Positions 53,527 to 63,703 of a stretch of 64,000 nt of DNA are shown here, in pieces. The notes below the pieces were generated by a model, which searched no databases, was not told the origin of the DNA, and saw nothing but the letters and a program-made list of their open reading frames with translations. The number at the start of each line of letters is the position of its first letter. The first letter of the stretch is position 1. The stretch is taken from assembly GCA_001595385.3 (NCBI GenBank), contig LVEI03000001.1:1207501-1271500 (forward strand), read 5' to 3'. The position numbers and the translations under genes were made by a program. This DNA is from Deltaproteobacteria bacterium GWC2_55_46 (GTDB lineage Bacteria > Desulfobacterota > GWC2-55-46).

Positions 53527-54564
53527 ATGTTCAAGACCGTTGAATGGAAGAACAATTCAGTCGTCATGATAGACCAGCGGCTTCTGCCTGAAAAGGAGGT
53601 CTACAGGAGGTACAAGTCCTATCAGGAGGTCGCGAGGGCGATAAAGGATATGGTGGTAAGGGGCGCTCCGGCCATCGGGGTGGCCGCGGCGATGGGAGTA
53701 GCCCTCGGGGCCTTGAAGATAAAGGCCCGCGACATGAAGGGTTTCAAAAAAGAATTCGGCCGTATAGCAGCCACGATCGCCTCTACCAGGCCGACCGCCG
53801 TGAACCTCTTCTGGGCAATAGAGCGGATGCAGGGTATAGCGGATTCCGGCGAGGCCCTCGGGGTCGCCGGGCTCAAGAAGAAGCTCGTTGACGAGGCGCT
53901 TAGGATCCACAAGGAAGACATAGAGATAAACCGCTTTATCGGCAAACACGGCGGCAAGCTCCTTAAAAGCGGCTCTACCGTACTTACACACTGTAACGCC
54001 GGGGCTCTTGCGACCGCTGGCTACGGCACGGCCCTCGGCGTCATAAGGGGCGCCATCGAGCAGAAAAAGAAGATACGGGTCTACGCCGATGAGACGAGGC
54101 CGTTTCTCCAGGGGGCGCGGCTCACCGCGTGGGAGCTTCAGAAGGACAAGATAGACGTAACGCTCATAACCGACAGTATGGCCGGGTATATGATGAAAAA
54201 GGGGCTCATCGACGCCGTAGTCGTGGGGGCGGACAGGATCGCGGCTAACGGCGACGTCGCCAACAAGATCGGGACCTACTCGGTGGCAGTCCTCGCCAGA
54301 GAGCACGGCATACCCTTCTATGTGGCAGCGCCGCTTTCTACCATCGACCTCAAGATAAAGCACGGGGACTTCATCCCCATCGAGGAGAGGGATATAACTG
54401 AAGTCACCCACATGAAAGGCAGGAGGATAGCCCCCAAGGGGATAAAGGTCAAGAACCCGGCCTTTGACGTGACCCCCTCAAGGCTTGTGGCCGGGATAGT
54501 CACCGAGAAAGGCGTGGTGAGGGCCCCTTACGGCAAGGGGCTCAAGGCGCTTTTCAAAAAATAA
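53527..54564 (+). CDS. mtnA: Methylthioribose-1-phosphate isomerase
   Basis: The 345-residue protein has MtnA signatures: [37 protein letters not shown] with the catalytic Cys, [20 protein letters not shown], and [19 protein letters not shown] with the catalytic Asp. It converts methylthioribose-1-phosphate to the ribulose form in methionine salvage, after MtnP. The ATG at 53527 has a GGAG site 6 nt upstream; longer frames run into an interspersed repeat. Confidence 0.94.
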   Translation: MFKTVEWKNNSVVMIDQRLLPEKEVYRRYKSYQEVARAIKDMVVRGAPAIGVAAAMGVALGALKIKARDMKGFKKEFGRIAATIASTRPTAVNLFWAIERMQGIADSGEALGVAGLKKKLVDEALRIHKEDIEINRFIGKHGGKLLKSGSTVLTHCNAGALATAGYGTALGVIRGAIEQKKKIRVYADETRPFLQGARLTAWELQKDKIDVTLITDSMAGYMMKKGLIDAVVVGADRIAANGDVANKIGTYSVAVLAREHGIPFYVAAPLSTIDLKIKHGDFIPIEERDITEVTHMKGRRIAPKGIKVKNPAFDVTPSRLVAGIVTEKGVVRAPYGKGLKALFKK

Positions 54565-54577
54565 GAAAAGAGGGCTG

Positions 54578-54850
54578 ATGTCTTTCATAGATTTCGCTAT
54601 AGTAGTCGGCATAGTCGTCGCCATGATAATCGTCTACAAGTACGCAGACAGGTGGGTTAAAAAGATGGACCCGGCCACGGTCAAGAAATTGAACTGGGCC
54701 GGGTTCATAATCGGGGTCGTAGGCGGCATACTCTGGTATTTGTTCGCCATCGGCATCTTCATGATCATAACCCTTGTCGGCGTAGTCGTCTACTTCATCT
54801 TCTACGGTTACGACAAGGTGGAAGAGGAGCAAAAAGACGACAGGACATAG
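54578..54850 (+). CDS. Small multi-helix membrane protein
   Basis: The 90-residue product has three hydrophobic segments (FAIVVGIVVAMIIVYKYA; AGFIIGVVGGILWYLFAI; IFMIITLVGVVVYFIFYGY) and a charged C-terminal tail. It starts 13 bp after mtnA and is probably co-transcribed with it. Function is unknown. Confidence 0.65.
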   Translation: MSFIDFAIVVGIVVAMIIVYKYADRWVKKMDPATVKKLNWAGFIIGVVGGILWYLFAIGIFMIITLVGVVVYFIFYGYDKVEEEQKDDRT

Positions 54851-54857
54851 CCTCTTC

Positions 54858-54885
54858 TTGACGCCCCCCAATGCTGGTATATACT
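54858..54885 (+). promoter_or_regulatory. Sigma-70 promoter of the exported 185-residue gene
   Basis: TTGACG (54858-54863) and TATACT (54880-54885) are 16 bp apart. An overlapping inverted repeat (GTATA...TATAC, about 54878-54896) could bind a regulator. Confidence 0.6.
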
Positions 54886-54934
54886 TTTCTGTATACGCTT
54901 AAAAAAAACAGCAATCTCAAAAGGGGGGCGTAAA

Positions 54935-55492
54935 ATGAGGAACAGCAAGTTTTTCCAGTTGGCTCTCGCCTTTGGTCTAGCTATGGCTGTGGCGGCTCCT
55001 TCCGCCTACGCAGCCGGAGAAAAAGCCGCAAAGACATCTGACATAAGCAAGTTCAAGGAACAGATACAGAAGGATACCAACCTCTCCCAGTCCGATATCA
55101 ATGCCATAGAGCCGCAGCTGAGCGAGTTCGCCCAGCGCAACGCCGACCCTGACAAGGTCTCCGCGCTTGCCAAGACGGCTGTGGACAGCAACTGCACCGG
55201 CTCGTGCCTGAGGGACGTCCTCCTAAGCATGAACAACGCCATGTCAAAGGGTCTTTCCGACAACGACGCGCAGGACATGGTATCGCAGGCGCTCCGCGAC
55301 CAGGTCCAGGCCCGCGGCGGCCAGATATCAGACCCGGCAGAGCTCGGCAGCCAGGTCCGCGCAAGCGTTGAAGCCCAGCTCGCGAGCAGGCCCGGGGCAC
55401 AGGCTCCCGGAACCACCGGCGGCATGTCAGGGACTGAAAGCGAGAGCACCCGCGGCATGTCACCCGGCGGGACAACAGGCGGCGGATACTAA
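54935..55492 (+). CDS. Exported protein with Gly/Ser/Thr-rich tail
   Basis: The 185-residue product has a clear signal peptide (QLALAFGLAMAVAAPSAYA), a helical middle with two cysteines close together (DSNCTGSCLRDV) and a low-complexity C-terminus (TTGGMSGTESEST, GGTTGGGY). No family is recognised. It has its own promoter, a GGGGGG ribosome binding site and a terminator, so it may be made in quantity as a periplasmic or surface protein. Confidence 0.65.
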   Translation: MRNSKFFQLALAFGLAMAVAAPSAYAAGEKAAKTSDISKFKEQIQKDTNLSQSDINAIEPQLSEFAQRNADPDKVSALAKTAVDSNCTGSCLRDVLLSMNNAMSKGLSDNDAQDMVSQALRDQVQARGGQISDPAELGSQVRASVEAQLASRPGAQAPGTTGGMSGTESESTRGMSPGGTTGGGY

Positions 55493-55515
55493 AGGCAAAG
55501 CCCGATTGCTACTTT

Positions 55516-55537
55516 GCCCCGCTTTTTATGGCGGGGC
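55516..55537 (+). terminator. Terminator of the exported-protein gene
   Basis: A 7-bp stem GCCCCGC / GCGGGGC with an 8-nt loop is followed by TTTATTTTTTTG. It lies 23 bp after the stop codon. Confidence 0.88.
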
Positions 55538-55566
55538 TTTATTTTTTTGTTCTGAAGGGCTTAAGT

Positions 55567-55656
55567 TGTCATTGTGAGGAGCGTAATGCGCGACGAAGAA
55601 TCTCGTAACTTCTGGACACCACTACCCGCGGATTCTTCGCTACGCTCGGAATGACA
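55567..55656. repeat. TGTCATT-family interspersed repeat
   Basis: A 90-bp element with terminal inverted repeats: TGTCATTGTGAGGAGCGTA at the left and TACGCTCGGAATGACA at the right, with GACGAAGAATC / GATTCTTCG further in. Partial copies lie at 42610-42645 and 37014-37033. A solo MITE-like end (AGTTTTCAGCAGCCTG) follows at 55663-55678. Confidence 0.75.
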
Positions 55657-55681
55657 ATAAAAAGTTTTCAGCAGCCTGGAA

Positions 55682-56089
55682 TCAGGCGAGGAGTTTCTCA
55701 AGCTCAGGGATGGCCTGGCGCATATTGGGCACGAGCGTGCCGTTGCCGCAAAGCCCCTTTATCTCATCTATCGAATACCAGCCAAACGTCGGGATCTTCT
55801 CCGGCTCCATCACCCTCGGCTCGCCGGAGATCATTTCGCAATAATACATCCTTACCAAAAACAAGCCCTCAGGGGAATGGGTCCTGTACTCGCCGAAGAG
55901 TCCTGTAACGCGGACCTCTATCCCAAGCTCCTCCCTTATCTCACGCATGACAGATTCCTCCCACCCCTCATCCACGTCTTTCTTGCCCCCGGGAGGCTCG
56001 ACCCTCAGTCCATGCTTCACGTTATGGACAAGGAGTAGCTTCTTGTCCCTTATGATCATCCCTGCTGACATCTCGCGCATGAAAGCCAT
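55682..56089 (-). CDS. Nudix hydrolase
   Basis: The 135-residue protein has a perfect Nudix box (GGKKDVDEGWEESVMREIREELGI, matching Gx5Ex7REUxEExGU) at about residues 34-58. The substrate, a nucleoside diphosphate linked to some group, cannot be read from sequence; the size and YCEMISGEPRVMEPEKIPTFGWY context recall MutT/8-oxo-dGTPase-like enzymes. It is divergent from the NtrB-like gene. Confidence 0.92.
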   Translation of the reverse strand: MAFMREMSAGMIIRDKKLLLVHNVKHGLRVEPPGGKKDVDEGWEESVMREIREELGIEVRVTGLFGEYRTHSPEGLFLVRMYYCEMISGEPRVMEPEKIPTFGWYSIDEIKGLCGNGTLVPNMRQAIPELEKLLA

Positions 56090-56206
56090 TATGCTTTCAC
56101 CGGCATGACAAAAACAAGATTATTGTTGCCTGCTCAACTTATCCTCCTGTTTTTCCATTGCCTTTATCATGGAGTACTGTTACCATGCCTAATATTTAGG
56201 CAGACC

Positions 56207-57298
56207 ATGGGACAAGCAAAAAACCAGCTTTCATTTGAGGATATCCTCGAAAGCCTCGCCGAGGGGGTAATAGCCGTCGATACGGAGATGCGGGTCTGCG
56301 TCTTCAACCAGTCGGCGGAGAAGATGGCCGAGGTCTCCCGCTCCCTTGTGCTGGGCAAACCCATCGAGGGATATCTGGGGCGCAATCCGCGGATAATCGA
56401 GATGCTCAGGAAGACCCTCACCGAAGGGCGCCTCTTTGCCGAATACGAGGAGAAGCTTTTCAGGAGGATAACCGGAGACACCATACCCATAGGCATAACC
56501 ACAAGCCAGGTGCTTGACCCGGCGGGCAACCTCGCCGGGGCGGCGGCGCTTATAAAAGACCTCTCCGGCATAAAGTCCCTTGAGGCCGGCTCCCTCCGTA
56601 AAGAAAGGCTCGCCTACATAGGGACCTTCGCCGCGAACCTCGCGCACGAGATCAAAAACCCTCTGAGCGGCATGAGAGGCGCGGCCCAGCTCCTCGCAAG
56701 GAAGATAAAAGAGCCGGCCCTCTCCGAATACACGGAAGTCATAATGAAGGAGGCCGACCGCCTCAACATCATCCTCAACGACATGCTCGATTTCACGAGG
56801 CCCGCCAGGCTCAACAAGAAACCGGTCAACATACACAAGGTGCTCGATTCCGTACTGATGCTCCTTCAGGAAGGGGGCGAACAAGCGCCCTTCGTAAGAG
56901 GCTATGATCCGAGCATCCCGCCTGTGTCAGGGGACGAGGGGCAGCTTAAGCAGGTCTTCCTCAACCTGGTCAAGAACGCGAAAGAGGCCATTACAGTGGA
57001 CGGGACCATACATATCAACACAAGGGCCGCCACCGAGTTCCACCTTGTCGAGGGCGGCTGTCCGGGCAGAATGGTATCGGTAGAGGTAAAGGACAACGGC
57101 TGCGGGATAGCCCCGGAGGACCTGGAGAAGATATTCACTCCGTTTTTTACGACCAAGCCCAGGGGCAGCGGCCTCGGCATGGCGATAACCCTTAAGATTA
57201 TAAAGGAGCATGGGGGCCTTTTGAAGATCGACTCCGAGCCCGGGAAGGGCACTTCCGTGATAGTCTATCTCCCGGTCGCCGACAGGGGGCAATCATGA
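56207..57298 (+). CDS. NtrB-like PAS sensor histidine kinase
   Basis: The 363-residue kinase has a PAS domain (ILESLAEGVIAVDTEMRVCVFNQSAEKMAEVS), a HisKA phospho-acceptor box (NLAHEIKNPLSGMRGAAQLLARK) and an HATPase domain (N box LKQVFLNLVKNAKEAI, G1 VKDNGCGI, G2 GSGLGMAI). This is the NtrB/GlnL arrangement. The frame is open back to 56105 with a hydrophobic extension; I prefer the MGQAKNQ start because NtrB is soluble, but a membrane-anchored form is possible. It overlaps the response regulator by 4 bp. Confidence 0.85.
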   Translation: MGQAKNQLSFEDILESLAEGVIAVDTEMRVCVFNQSAEKMAEVSRSLVLGKPIEGYLGRNPRIIEMLRKTLTEGRLFAEYEEKLFRRITGDTIPIGITTSQVLDPAGNLAGAAALIKDLSGIKSLEAGSLRKERLAYIGTFAANLAHEIKNPLSGMRGAAQLLARKIKEPALSEYTEVIMKEADRLNIILNDMLDFTRPARLNKKPVNIHKVLDSVLMLLQEGGEQAPFVRGYDPSIPPVSGDEGQLKQVFLNLVKNAKEAITVDGTIHINTRAATEFHLVEGGCPGRMVSVEVKDNGCGIAPEDLEKIFTPFFTTKPRGSGLGMAITLKIIKEHGGLLKIDSEPGKGTSVIVYLPVADRGQS

Positions 57299-58722
57299 GC
57301 GATACAAGTGTACTTATAGCCGACGATGACGAGAGCATACTCTGGGTCCTTGAGAAACTCCTTAAGGGAAAGGGGCTTGACGTGGTAAAGGCCTCTGACG
57401 GAGAAGAGGCCTGGAAGGCCCTCTCCGCTCAACCCGTAAGCCTTGCCATACTCGACATAAACATGCCGGGCAGGGACGGGCTTAAGCTCCTCACCGACGC
57501 CAGGGAGGCCGCCAACCCGGCCACGTTCATCATAATGACCGCTGAATCGAGCATGAAGAACACCCTCGAAGCTATGAAGCTCGGGGCCTTCGATTATGTC
57601 ACAAAGCCCTTCGATGTAAGCGAGCTTGAGATAATAATCGAGCGCGCCATAGAGAACCTCAAGCTCAAGGGCAAGGTCTCGGCCTTGAAGGAGCGCATGA
57701 AGGAACGCCTTGAGCACGATACTACCTTCATCGGCAAGAGCAAGGCCGTTGAAGAGGTCTTCAAAAAGGCCGGGAAGGTGGCTGCAAAGGACGTGACCGT
57801 CCTTGTGCTCGGAGAGAGCGGCACAGGGAAGGAACTCCTCTCCAGGCTCATCCACATGAACAGCTCAAGGGCCGATGGCCCCTTTGTCGCCGTGAACTCG
57901 GCCGCCGTCCCGAAAGACCTGATGGAGAGCGAGCTCTTCGGCTTTGAGAAGGGGGCCTTCACGGGCGCTGTAGAGGGCAAGAAAGGCAAGTTCGAGCTTG
58001 CGGACGGCGGGACCCTCTTCCTTGACGAGGTGGGCGACATGAGCCTCGACCTGCAATCGAGGTTGCTCCGCGCCATACAGGAAAAGGAGTTCTACAGGGT
58101 TGGCGGAAGGGAGCCCATAAAGGTCGACGTCCGCATAGTCGCCGCGACAAACCAGGACCTCGACAAGGCGGTCGCGGAGAAGAGGTTCAGGGATGACCTC
58201 CTCTTCAGGCTGAACGGCATTACCCTCACCCTCCCGCCGTTAAGGGACAGGAAGGGGGACGTCGGGGTCCTTGCCGAATTTTTCCTCGACAGGTTCAGAA
58301 CAGAGTTCAACTCAGGGCCAAAATCCTTTTCACCCGCTGCAACAGAGGCGCTCGAAGCCTATCAGTGGCCCGGCAACGTAAGGGAGCTTGAGAATACCGT
58401 AAGGCGCTCGGTGCTCATGTCGCCGAACGTCACGATAACGCCGCAGGACCTCAACCTGCCGCTCTCAGTGGGCAAGCGCGAGTCCCTTGAGGAGATCATA
58501 GCGGCAAGGCTCAAGCCATTCATAGACAAGACAGACCACCGCTCAAGGCAGGAGCTCTACGACTTCATAATGCCTTTCATGGAAAGGCCGCTTATAAAGC
58601 TCGTGCTCGAGAAGACCAGGGGCAACCAGGTGCAGGCCGCCGATATGCTCGGGATCAACAGAAATACGCTCAGGAAAAAGATAAGGGATTTGAACATAAA
58701 CATCGGGAAGCTCAAGGATTGA
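57295..58722 (+). CDS. NtrC-family sigma-54-dependent response regulator
   Basis: The 475-residue protein has a receiver domain (DDDESILWVLEKLL; phospho-Asp in LAILDINMPGRDG near residue 53) and a AAA+ domain with Walker A GESGTGKELLSR and the sigma-54-contacting GAFTGA loop. Walker B (GGTLFLDEVGDM) and a Fis-type helix-turn-helix (VQAADMLGINRNTLRKKIRDL) follow. With the kinase before it, it should activate sigma-54 promoters. The nearby nirB, amtB and glnB genes make nitrogen control likely; no sigma-54 promoter was found in the window. Confidence 0.92.
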   Translation: MSDTSVLIADDDESILWVLEKLLKGKGLDVVKASDGEEAWKALSAQPVSLAILDINMPGRDGLKLLTDAREAANPATFIIMTAESSMKNTLEAMKLGAFDYVTKPFDVSELEIIIERAIENLKLKGKVSALKERMKERLEHDTTFIGKSKAVEEVFKKAGKVAAKDVTVLVLGESGTGKELLSRLIHMNSSRADGPFVAVNSAAVPKDLMESELFGFEKGAFTGAVEGKKGKFELADGGTLFLDEVGDMSLDLQSRLLRAIQEKEFYRVGGREPIKVDVRIVAATNQDLDKAVAEKRFRDDLLFRLNGITLTLPPLRDRKGDVGVLAEFFLDRFRTEFNSGPKSFSPAATEALEAYQWPGNVRELENTVRRSVLMSPNVTITPQDLNLPLSVGKRESLEEIIAARLKPFIDKTDHRSRQELYDFIMPFMERPLIKLVLEKTRGNQVQAADMLGINRNTLRKKIRDLNINIGKLKD

Positions 58723-59351
58723 GGGACAAAACACCCTTTATAAAAGGCCTCTACGCCATAATAGATTCCACGTACGCGCCCCTGGAGCTGGCCGGGGAGT
58801 ACGCCGGGTCGCTAGCCGAGGGCGGGGCGAAGATAATACAGCTTAGGGCTAAGGGCACGCCAGGCGCCATACTCCTCAAGGCGGCGCAGGAGGCCAGGAA
58901 GGCGCTTCCTGAAAACGCTCTGTTCATCGTAAACGACCGGATAGATATAGCCATGCTGTCAGGGGCTCAAGGAGTACACCTCGGGCAGGACGACATCCCG
59001 TTGAAAGAAGCGCGCAGGCTCCTGCCGTCCTCAATAATAGGCGTATCGACACACAATATGGAAGAAGCGAAGAGGGCCGCGGCGGAAGGGGCGGATTACA
59101 TCTCATTCGGCCCTATATTCCCGACCAGGACCAAAGGTGACGCGGACACCCCCAAGGGGCTTGAAGCGCTCCACAAGATCGCCTCAAGCATAGGGGTCCC
59201 GGTGGTCGCCATCGGCGGCATTACCGAGGCCACGGCCCTTTCGGTCCTCAGGGCCGGGGCCTCGTCAATAGCCATCATCTCGGATATACTCCTCGCCACG
59301 GATATAAGAGAGAAGACCTCAGCCATAGCCGCTATTATTGAGAAGGGCTGA
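58719..59351 (+). CDS. thiE: Thiamine-phosphate synthase
   Basis: The 210-residue barrel enzyme has QLRAKG, FIVNDRIDIA, GVHLGQDDIP, IGVSTHN, YISFGPIFPTRTK and VAIGGIT, all ThiE motifs. It joins hydroxymethylpyrimidine diphosphate and thiazole phosphate. The start is TTG, overlapping the response regulator stop (TTGA), so it belongs to the ntrBC-like operon. No other thi gene is visible. Confidence 0.93.
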   Translation: MRDKTPFIKGLYAIIDSTYAPLELAGEYAGSLAEGGAKIIQLRAKGTPGAILLKAAQEARKALPENALFIVNDRIDIAMLSGAQGVHLGQDDIPLKEARRLLPSSIIGVSTHNMEEAKRAAAEGADYISFGPIFPTRTKGDADTPKGLEALHKIASSIGVPVVAIGGITEATALSVLRAGASSIAIISDILLATDIREKTSAIAAIIEKG

Positions 59352-59423
59352 CAGGGCCTGAAAGGTACGCCGTAGTAGCCGGCTTCTGAAGCCAACAAGG
59401 CAGATGGACTTATTCCATGCCTG
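59352..59423 (+). repeat. Interspersed MITE-like repeat, copy D (left half reduced)
   Basis: The right half (GGTACGCC..., GCTTCTGAAGCCAACAAGG, CAGATGGACTTATTCCATGC, CTG) matches copies B and C. The left half is reduced to CAGGGCCTGAAA. It fills the gap between thiE and nirB. Confidence 0.75.
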
Positions 59424-61817
59424 CTATACAGCCCCCTGGGCCATTTTTCTGAGGGGCATCCTCCCCTCGCCATTCCACGGGTCCGTGACCGCGCCTGCCG
59501 CTTCATCCAGCCTGGCGCAAAGCTCCTTTATTCTCTCCGGGTCGTCGAGGGCCTCTTTCCTTATATTCTCGATGCCCCTGCGGGCTATCCACTTGAAGGT
59601 CCTCTCGCCGTAACTGGCGTCTTCCCTGTAATGCTGCAGCAGGGCCGATAGCGCCTCTATCGCCTCTTCTCCTGTCTTATAAGCCCCGAGCTTATCGGCA
59701 GCCCTCAGCTCTATGCCTCCGCATCCGCCCGCGTATACCTCCCAGCCGCTGGCCACGCCAACGACGCCGATGTCCTTGACGCCGCTCTCCGCGCAGTTCC
59801 TCGGGCAGCCGCTCACGCCGAGCTTCACCTTCGCGGGCATCGGTATGCCTGCTATCCTCTTCTCGATCTCGACTCCAAGGCCCATCGAGTCCTGTGTGCC
59901 ATACCTGCAAAAACTCTCGCCCACGCATGTCTTGACGGTCCTTACGGCCTTAGCATAGGCGTGTCCTGAAGGCATGTCGAGCTCGCTCCATATTTCCTTC
60001 AATTCCTCCCTGGGGACCCCGAAGAGGGCGATCCTCTGCCCTCCGGTGAGCTTGACGAGCGGAACCCTGTGCCTCTCTGCCACCTCCGCGATCTTTTTAA
60101 GGTCCGCTGGCGTTGTTACCCCGCCGTACATCCTCGGCACAACGGAGAAGGTGCCGTCCTTCTGGATGTTGGCGTGGGCCCGCTCGTTTATAAGCCTTGA
60201 GGTAAGGTCGTCAGCCGCCTTCCCCGGCCACGCTAGCAGGACATAGTAGTTGAGCGCCGGCCTGCACTTCTCGCACCCGACCCCCTCCCATCCGAGCGTT
60301 TCCATGACTTCGCTGACCGACCTGAGCCCCTTCTCCCTGATGTTTCGGATGACGTCGTCCCTTGTATATCTCGTGCATGCGCACATGGCTGCGGAGGCCG
60401 CTGACTGAAAATCCGCCCCAAGGGTCTCTTCGAGCACCCTGTCCACCAGCGGGGCGCACCCGCCGCACGAAGACGAGGCCCCCGTCTCCCTCTTCACGTC
60501 CTCTCTCGTGAAGAGCCCCTTGGACCTTATCGCCGCCACTATCATGCCCTTTGTTATGCCCTTGCATCCGCAAACCGGCGCGTCGTCAGAGAGCACCTCT
60601 ACCGCCTTGCCCTCTTTGCGCTCCCCTTCCAGAAGCTCACCCCTCCTGTGAGTCACATCAGCGCCCGAGGTGAGAAAACCGAAGAGCGACGGGCCGCGGG
60701 AGCTGTCCCCGAAAAGGACGATCCCCTTCACCCTGCCGTCTTCCATGACCACTTTCTTGTAGACCCTGGACTTCCTGTCGAAGTACTCGATGGAATCGTC
60801 CCCACCGCAGGCGTCCCCCGCCGAGTAAAGGTCTATGCCATGCACCTTGAGCCTTGCAGAGACGGGGGAGTTCTTGAAGGACCTCCTGCCGTCCCCGGCG
60901 AGCTGGTTTGCCGCCACCCTCGCCTGCTCGAATATGGGGGCCGCCAGTCCGAAGGTCAGCCCCCTGTGCTGTACGCATTCGCCTATCGAGTATACGCTCG
61001 GGTCGAAAGTCTGCATGGTGTCGCTCACCACTACGCCCCTCTCGCAATAAAGCCCCGAAGCCCTGGCAAGCTCCGTGTTGGGGCGTATGCCTATGGATAT
61101 GACGACGAGGCCCGCGTCTATCTCGGAGCCGTCCTTGAACCTTATCTTCTCGACCCTCCCGGAGCCCTCAAAGGCGGCAGCCTCTTTTTTAAGGAGCACG
61201 CCTATGCCCATCTCTTCGATTGATTCCTTCAAGAGCATGGCGGCCCGCTCGTCAAGCTGCCTCTCCATGAGCCTGTCCATTATATGTACGACCGTGACCT
61301 CCATGCCGAGGGTCTTAAGCGCCCATGCCGCCTCAAGCCCCAGGAGACCGCCGCCCACGACCACGGCCCTGCCGCCGGAGGCAGCGAGGGCGGTTATCCT
61401 GTCGCAGTCGGCGAGGTCCCTGAACGTGACCACGCCTTCAAGGCCGCTTCCTTCCATATCCGGCCTGATCGGAAGAGAGCCCGCGGCAAGGACGAGCTTG
61501 TCGTAGCCTGCCTCAAGGCCGCAGCCTGTCACGACCTTGCGGCTCCCCCTGTTTATCGCGACTACCTCTTTTGAAGCGTGCACCTCTATCCCGCGCTCCT
61601 TGTACCATTCAGGGGGGTGCATGACGAGGTCGCCGGGCTTTTTTTCACCGGTAAGCACCTGGGAGAGCAATACCCTGTTGTAGCCCGTATGGGCCTCTTT
61701 CCCGAATACCGTAAGGCTGTACTTCTCGGGGCCGGCCTTGATGAGCTCTTCTACAAAGGCGTTCGCGGCCATCCCGTTGCCTACAACGACGATGCGCTGT
61801 CTCCCTTTTCTTTCCAT
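59424..61817 (-). CDS. nirB: NAD(P)H-dependent nitrite reductase large subunit
   Basis: The 797-residue protein has the FAD and NAD(P)H domains (VVVGNGMAANAFVEEL, VVGGGLLGLEAAWALKTLG), two BFD-like [2Fe-2S] modules (CGCKG...CGGC, CACTR...CEKC) and a C-terminal siroheme/[4Fe-4S] sulfite-nitrite reductase domain with CVGESFC and CPRNC. It reduces nitrite to ammonium in the cytoplasm. No nirD is present in the window. AGGAGG lies 7 nt before the ATG at 61817; an ATG at 61823 is too close. It is transcribed behind amtB. Confidence 0.93.
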   Translation of the reverse strand: MERKGRQRIVVVGNGMAANAFVEELIKAGPEKYSLTVFGKEAHTGYNRVLLSQVLTGEKKPGDLVMHPPEWYKERGIEVHASKEVVAINRGSRKVVTGCGLEAGYDKLVLAAGSLPIRPDMEGSGLEGVVTFRDLADCDRITALAASGGRAVVVGGGLLGLEAAWALKTLGMEVTVVHIMDRLMERQLDERAAMLLKESIEEMGIGVLLKKEAAAFEGSGRVEKIRFKDGSEIDAGLVVISIGIRPNTELARASGLYCERGVVVSDTMQTFDPSVYSIGECVQHRGLTFGLAAPIFEQARVAANQLAGDGRRSFKNSPVSARLKVHGIDLYSAGDACGGDDSIEYFDRKSRVYKKVVMEDGRVKGIVLFGDSSRGPSLFGFLTSGADVTHRRGELLEGERKEGKAVEVLSDDAPVCGCKGITKGMIVAAIRSKGLFTREDVKRETGASSSCGGCAPLVDRVLEETLGADFQSAASAAMCACTRYTRDDVIRNIREKGLRSVSEVMETLGWEGVGCEKCRPALNYYVLLAWPGKAADDLTSRLINERAHANIQKDGTFSVVPRMYGGVTTPADLKKIAEVAERHRVPLVKLTGGQRIALFGVPREELKEIWSELDMPSGHAYAKAVRTVKTCVGESFCRYGTQDSMGLGVEIEKRIAGIPMPAKVKLGVSGCPRNCAESGVKDIGVVGVASGWEVYAGGCGGIELRAADKLGAYKTGEEAIEALSALLQHYREDASYGERTFKWIARRGIENIRKEALDDPERIKELCARLDEAAGAVTDPWNGEGRMPLRKMAQGAV

Positions 61818-61839
61818 TTGCATGCCTCCTGAAAACGCA

Positions 61840-61865
61840 AAAGGCGCCGCGGTAGCGGCGCCTTT
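61840..61865 (-). terminator. Terminator between amtB and nirB
   Basis: An 11-bp stem (AAAGGCGCCGC / GCGGCGCCTTT) with a GGTA loop is followed on the minus strand by TTGCGTTTT. A second, T-less hairpin (GTCAGGCCGC / GCGGCCTGAC) lies just before it at 61893-61919. Confidence 0.75.
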
Positions 61866-61921
61866 GCCTTGGAACCCGTTTACCGGCTTTTTGTCAGGCC
61901 GCTTTTAGAGCGGCCTGACGG

Positions 61922-63220
61922 TCAAAGAGAATATCCGCTCTCGCTATGCTGTGTGATATCAAGACCCTGCACCTCATCTTCGCTTGAGACCCTCAGACCA
62001 ACGGTCCAGTCGATGAGCTTTAAGAGCACAAAGGTAGCCACGAACGCGTATCCGACGCTCGCGCCTACGGCTATCAGCTGCTTTACGAGGAGAGTCCCGC
62101 CGTAGAAGAGCCCGTCGGCGCCCGCGGAGTTTATAGCGGTGGATGCGAAAAGTCCGGTCGCTATAGCGCCCCAGATGCCGCCTACGCCGTGTATGCCGAA
62201 GGCGTCGAGCGAGTCGTCATAGCCAAGGAGCGGCTTTATGTATGTTACCGCTATATAGCAGATAACGCCTGCAGCCGCTCCGAGGAATATGGACGGCATC
62301 GGCCCGACAAAACCCGCGGCAGGCGTTATCGCCACCAGCCCGGCTACAATCCCTGAGGCAAGGCCAAGGAGCGTCGGCTTGCCCCTGTGAAGCCACTCAG
62401 CCGCCATCCAGGCCAGCGCCGCGGCGGCGGCAGCGGTGTTTGTCACCAGGAATGCCGAGGCCGCAAGGCCGTTCGCCCCGAGGGCGCTCCCGGCGTTGAA
62501 GCCGAACCACCCGAACCAGAGAAGCCCTGCACCGATCAAGGTGAGCGGCAGGTTGTGCGGCATCATAAGCTCTGTCTTGTACCCCTTCCTCTTCCCCATC
62601 GCAAGCGCGGCAGCCAGGGCCGCGACACCGGAGCTTATGTGGACGACTGTTCCGCCAGCGAAGTCGAGGGCGCCGAGAGCGCGGAGCCATCCGCCAACGC
62701 CCCATACCCAGTGGGCGAGCGGGTCGTAGACCAGGGTTGTCCACAGGAGGGTGAATATGATGAAGGCCGAGAACTTCATCCTCTCGGCAAAGGCGCCGGC
62801 GATGAGCGCAGGCGTTATTACCGCGAACATCATCTGGAATATCATGAAGGCCTGGTGCGGTATGGTCGCTGCGTAGTCGGTGTTCGGATCAGCGCCTACA
62901 CCTGCGAGGCCGGCCCAGTCGAGCGAGCCTATGAGCCCGCCGATATCGGGGCCGAAGGCGAGGCTATAGCCCCAGAGCACCCACTGTATGCTTATGATGC
63001 AAAGGACCGCGAAGGACTGCATTATGGTACCGAGCACGTTTTTTCTCCTCACCATGCCGGAGTAGAAAAGGGCGAGGCCCGGCGCGGTCATAAGGAGCAC
63101 GAACGCGGTGGAGATGAGCACCCATGAGGTATCCCCCGTGTCAATTGGCGGCGGCCCGTCGGCCAGGGCCGTAAGCGGCATTAAAAAGAGCATTACAAGA
63201 GCCCAGATCATCGTCTTCAT
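61922..63220 (-). CDS. amtB: Ammonium transporter
   Basis: The 432-residue protein has a signal peptide ([16 protein letters not shown]) and eleven membrane helices of the Amt family: [48 protein letters not shown] with a conserved pore His, and [22 protein letters not shown] with the second His. It carries ammonium inward. The ATG at 63220 follows a GAGGAGG site; a TTG at 63235 overlaps that site. glnB lies 27 bp upstream in the same transcript, the usual AmtB-GlnK pairing. Confidence 0.95.
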   Translation of the reverse strand: MKTMIWALVMLFLMPLTALADGPPPIDTGDTSWVLISTAFVLLMTAPGLALFYSGMVRRKNVLGTIMQSFAVLCIISIQWVLWGYSLAFGPDIGGLIGSLDWAGLAGVGADPNTDYAATIPHQAFMIFQMMFAVITPALIAGAFAERMKFSAFIIFTLLWTTLVYDPLAHWVWGVGGWLRALGALDFAGGTVVHISSGVAALAAALAMGKRKGYKTELMMPHNLPLTLIGAGLLWFGWFGFNAGSALGANGLAASAFLVTNTAAAAAALAWMAAEWLHRGKPTLLGLASGIVAGLVAITPAAGFVGPMPSIFLGAAAGVICYIAVTYIKPLLGYDDSLDAFGIHGVGGIWGAIATGLFASTAINSAGADGLFYGGTLLVKQLIAVGASVGYAFVATFVLLKLIDWTVGLRVSSEDEVQGLDITQHSESGYSL

Positions 63221-63247
63221 TTCCTTCCTCCTCAATCCTGTTTGTGA

Positions 63248-63667
<420 letters not shown>

Positions 63668-63703
63668 TCATCCCGGCACAGCCTTGTGCCGGTTTAATTG
63701 ATT

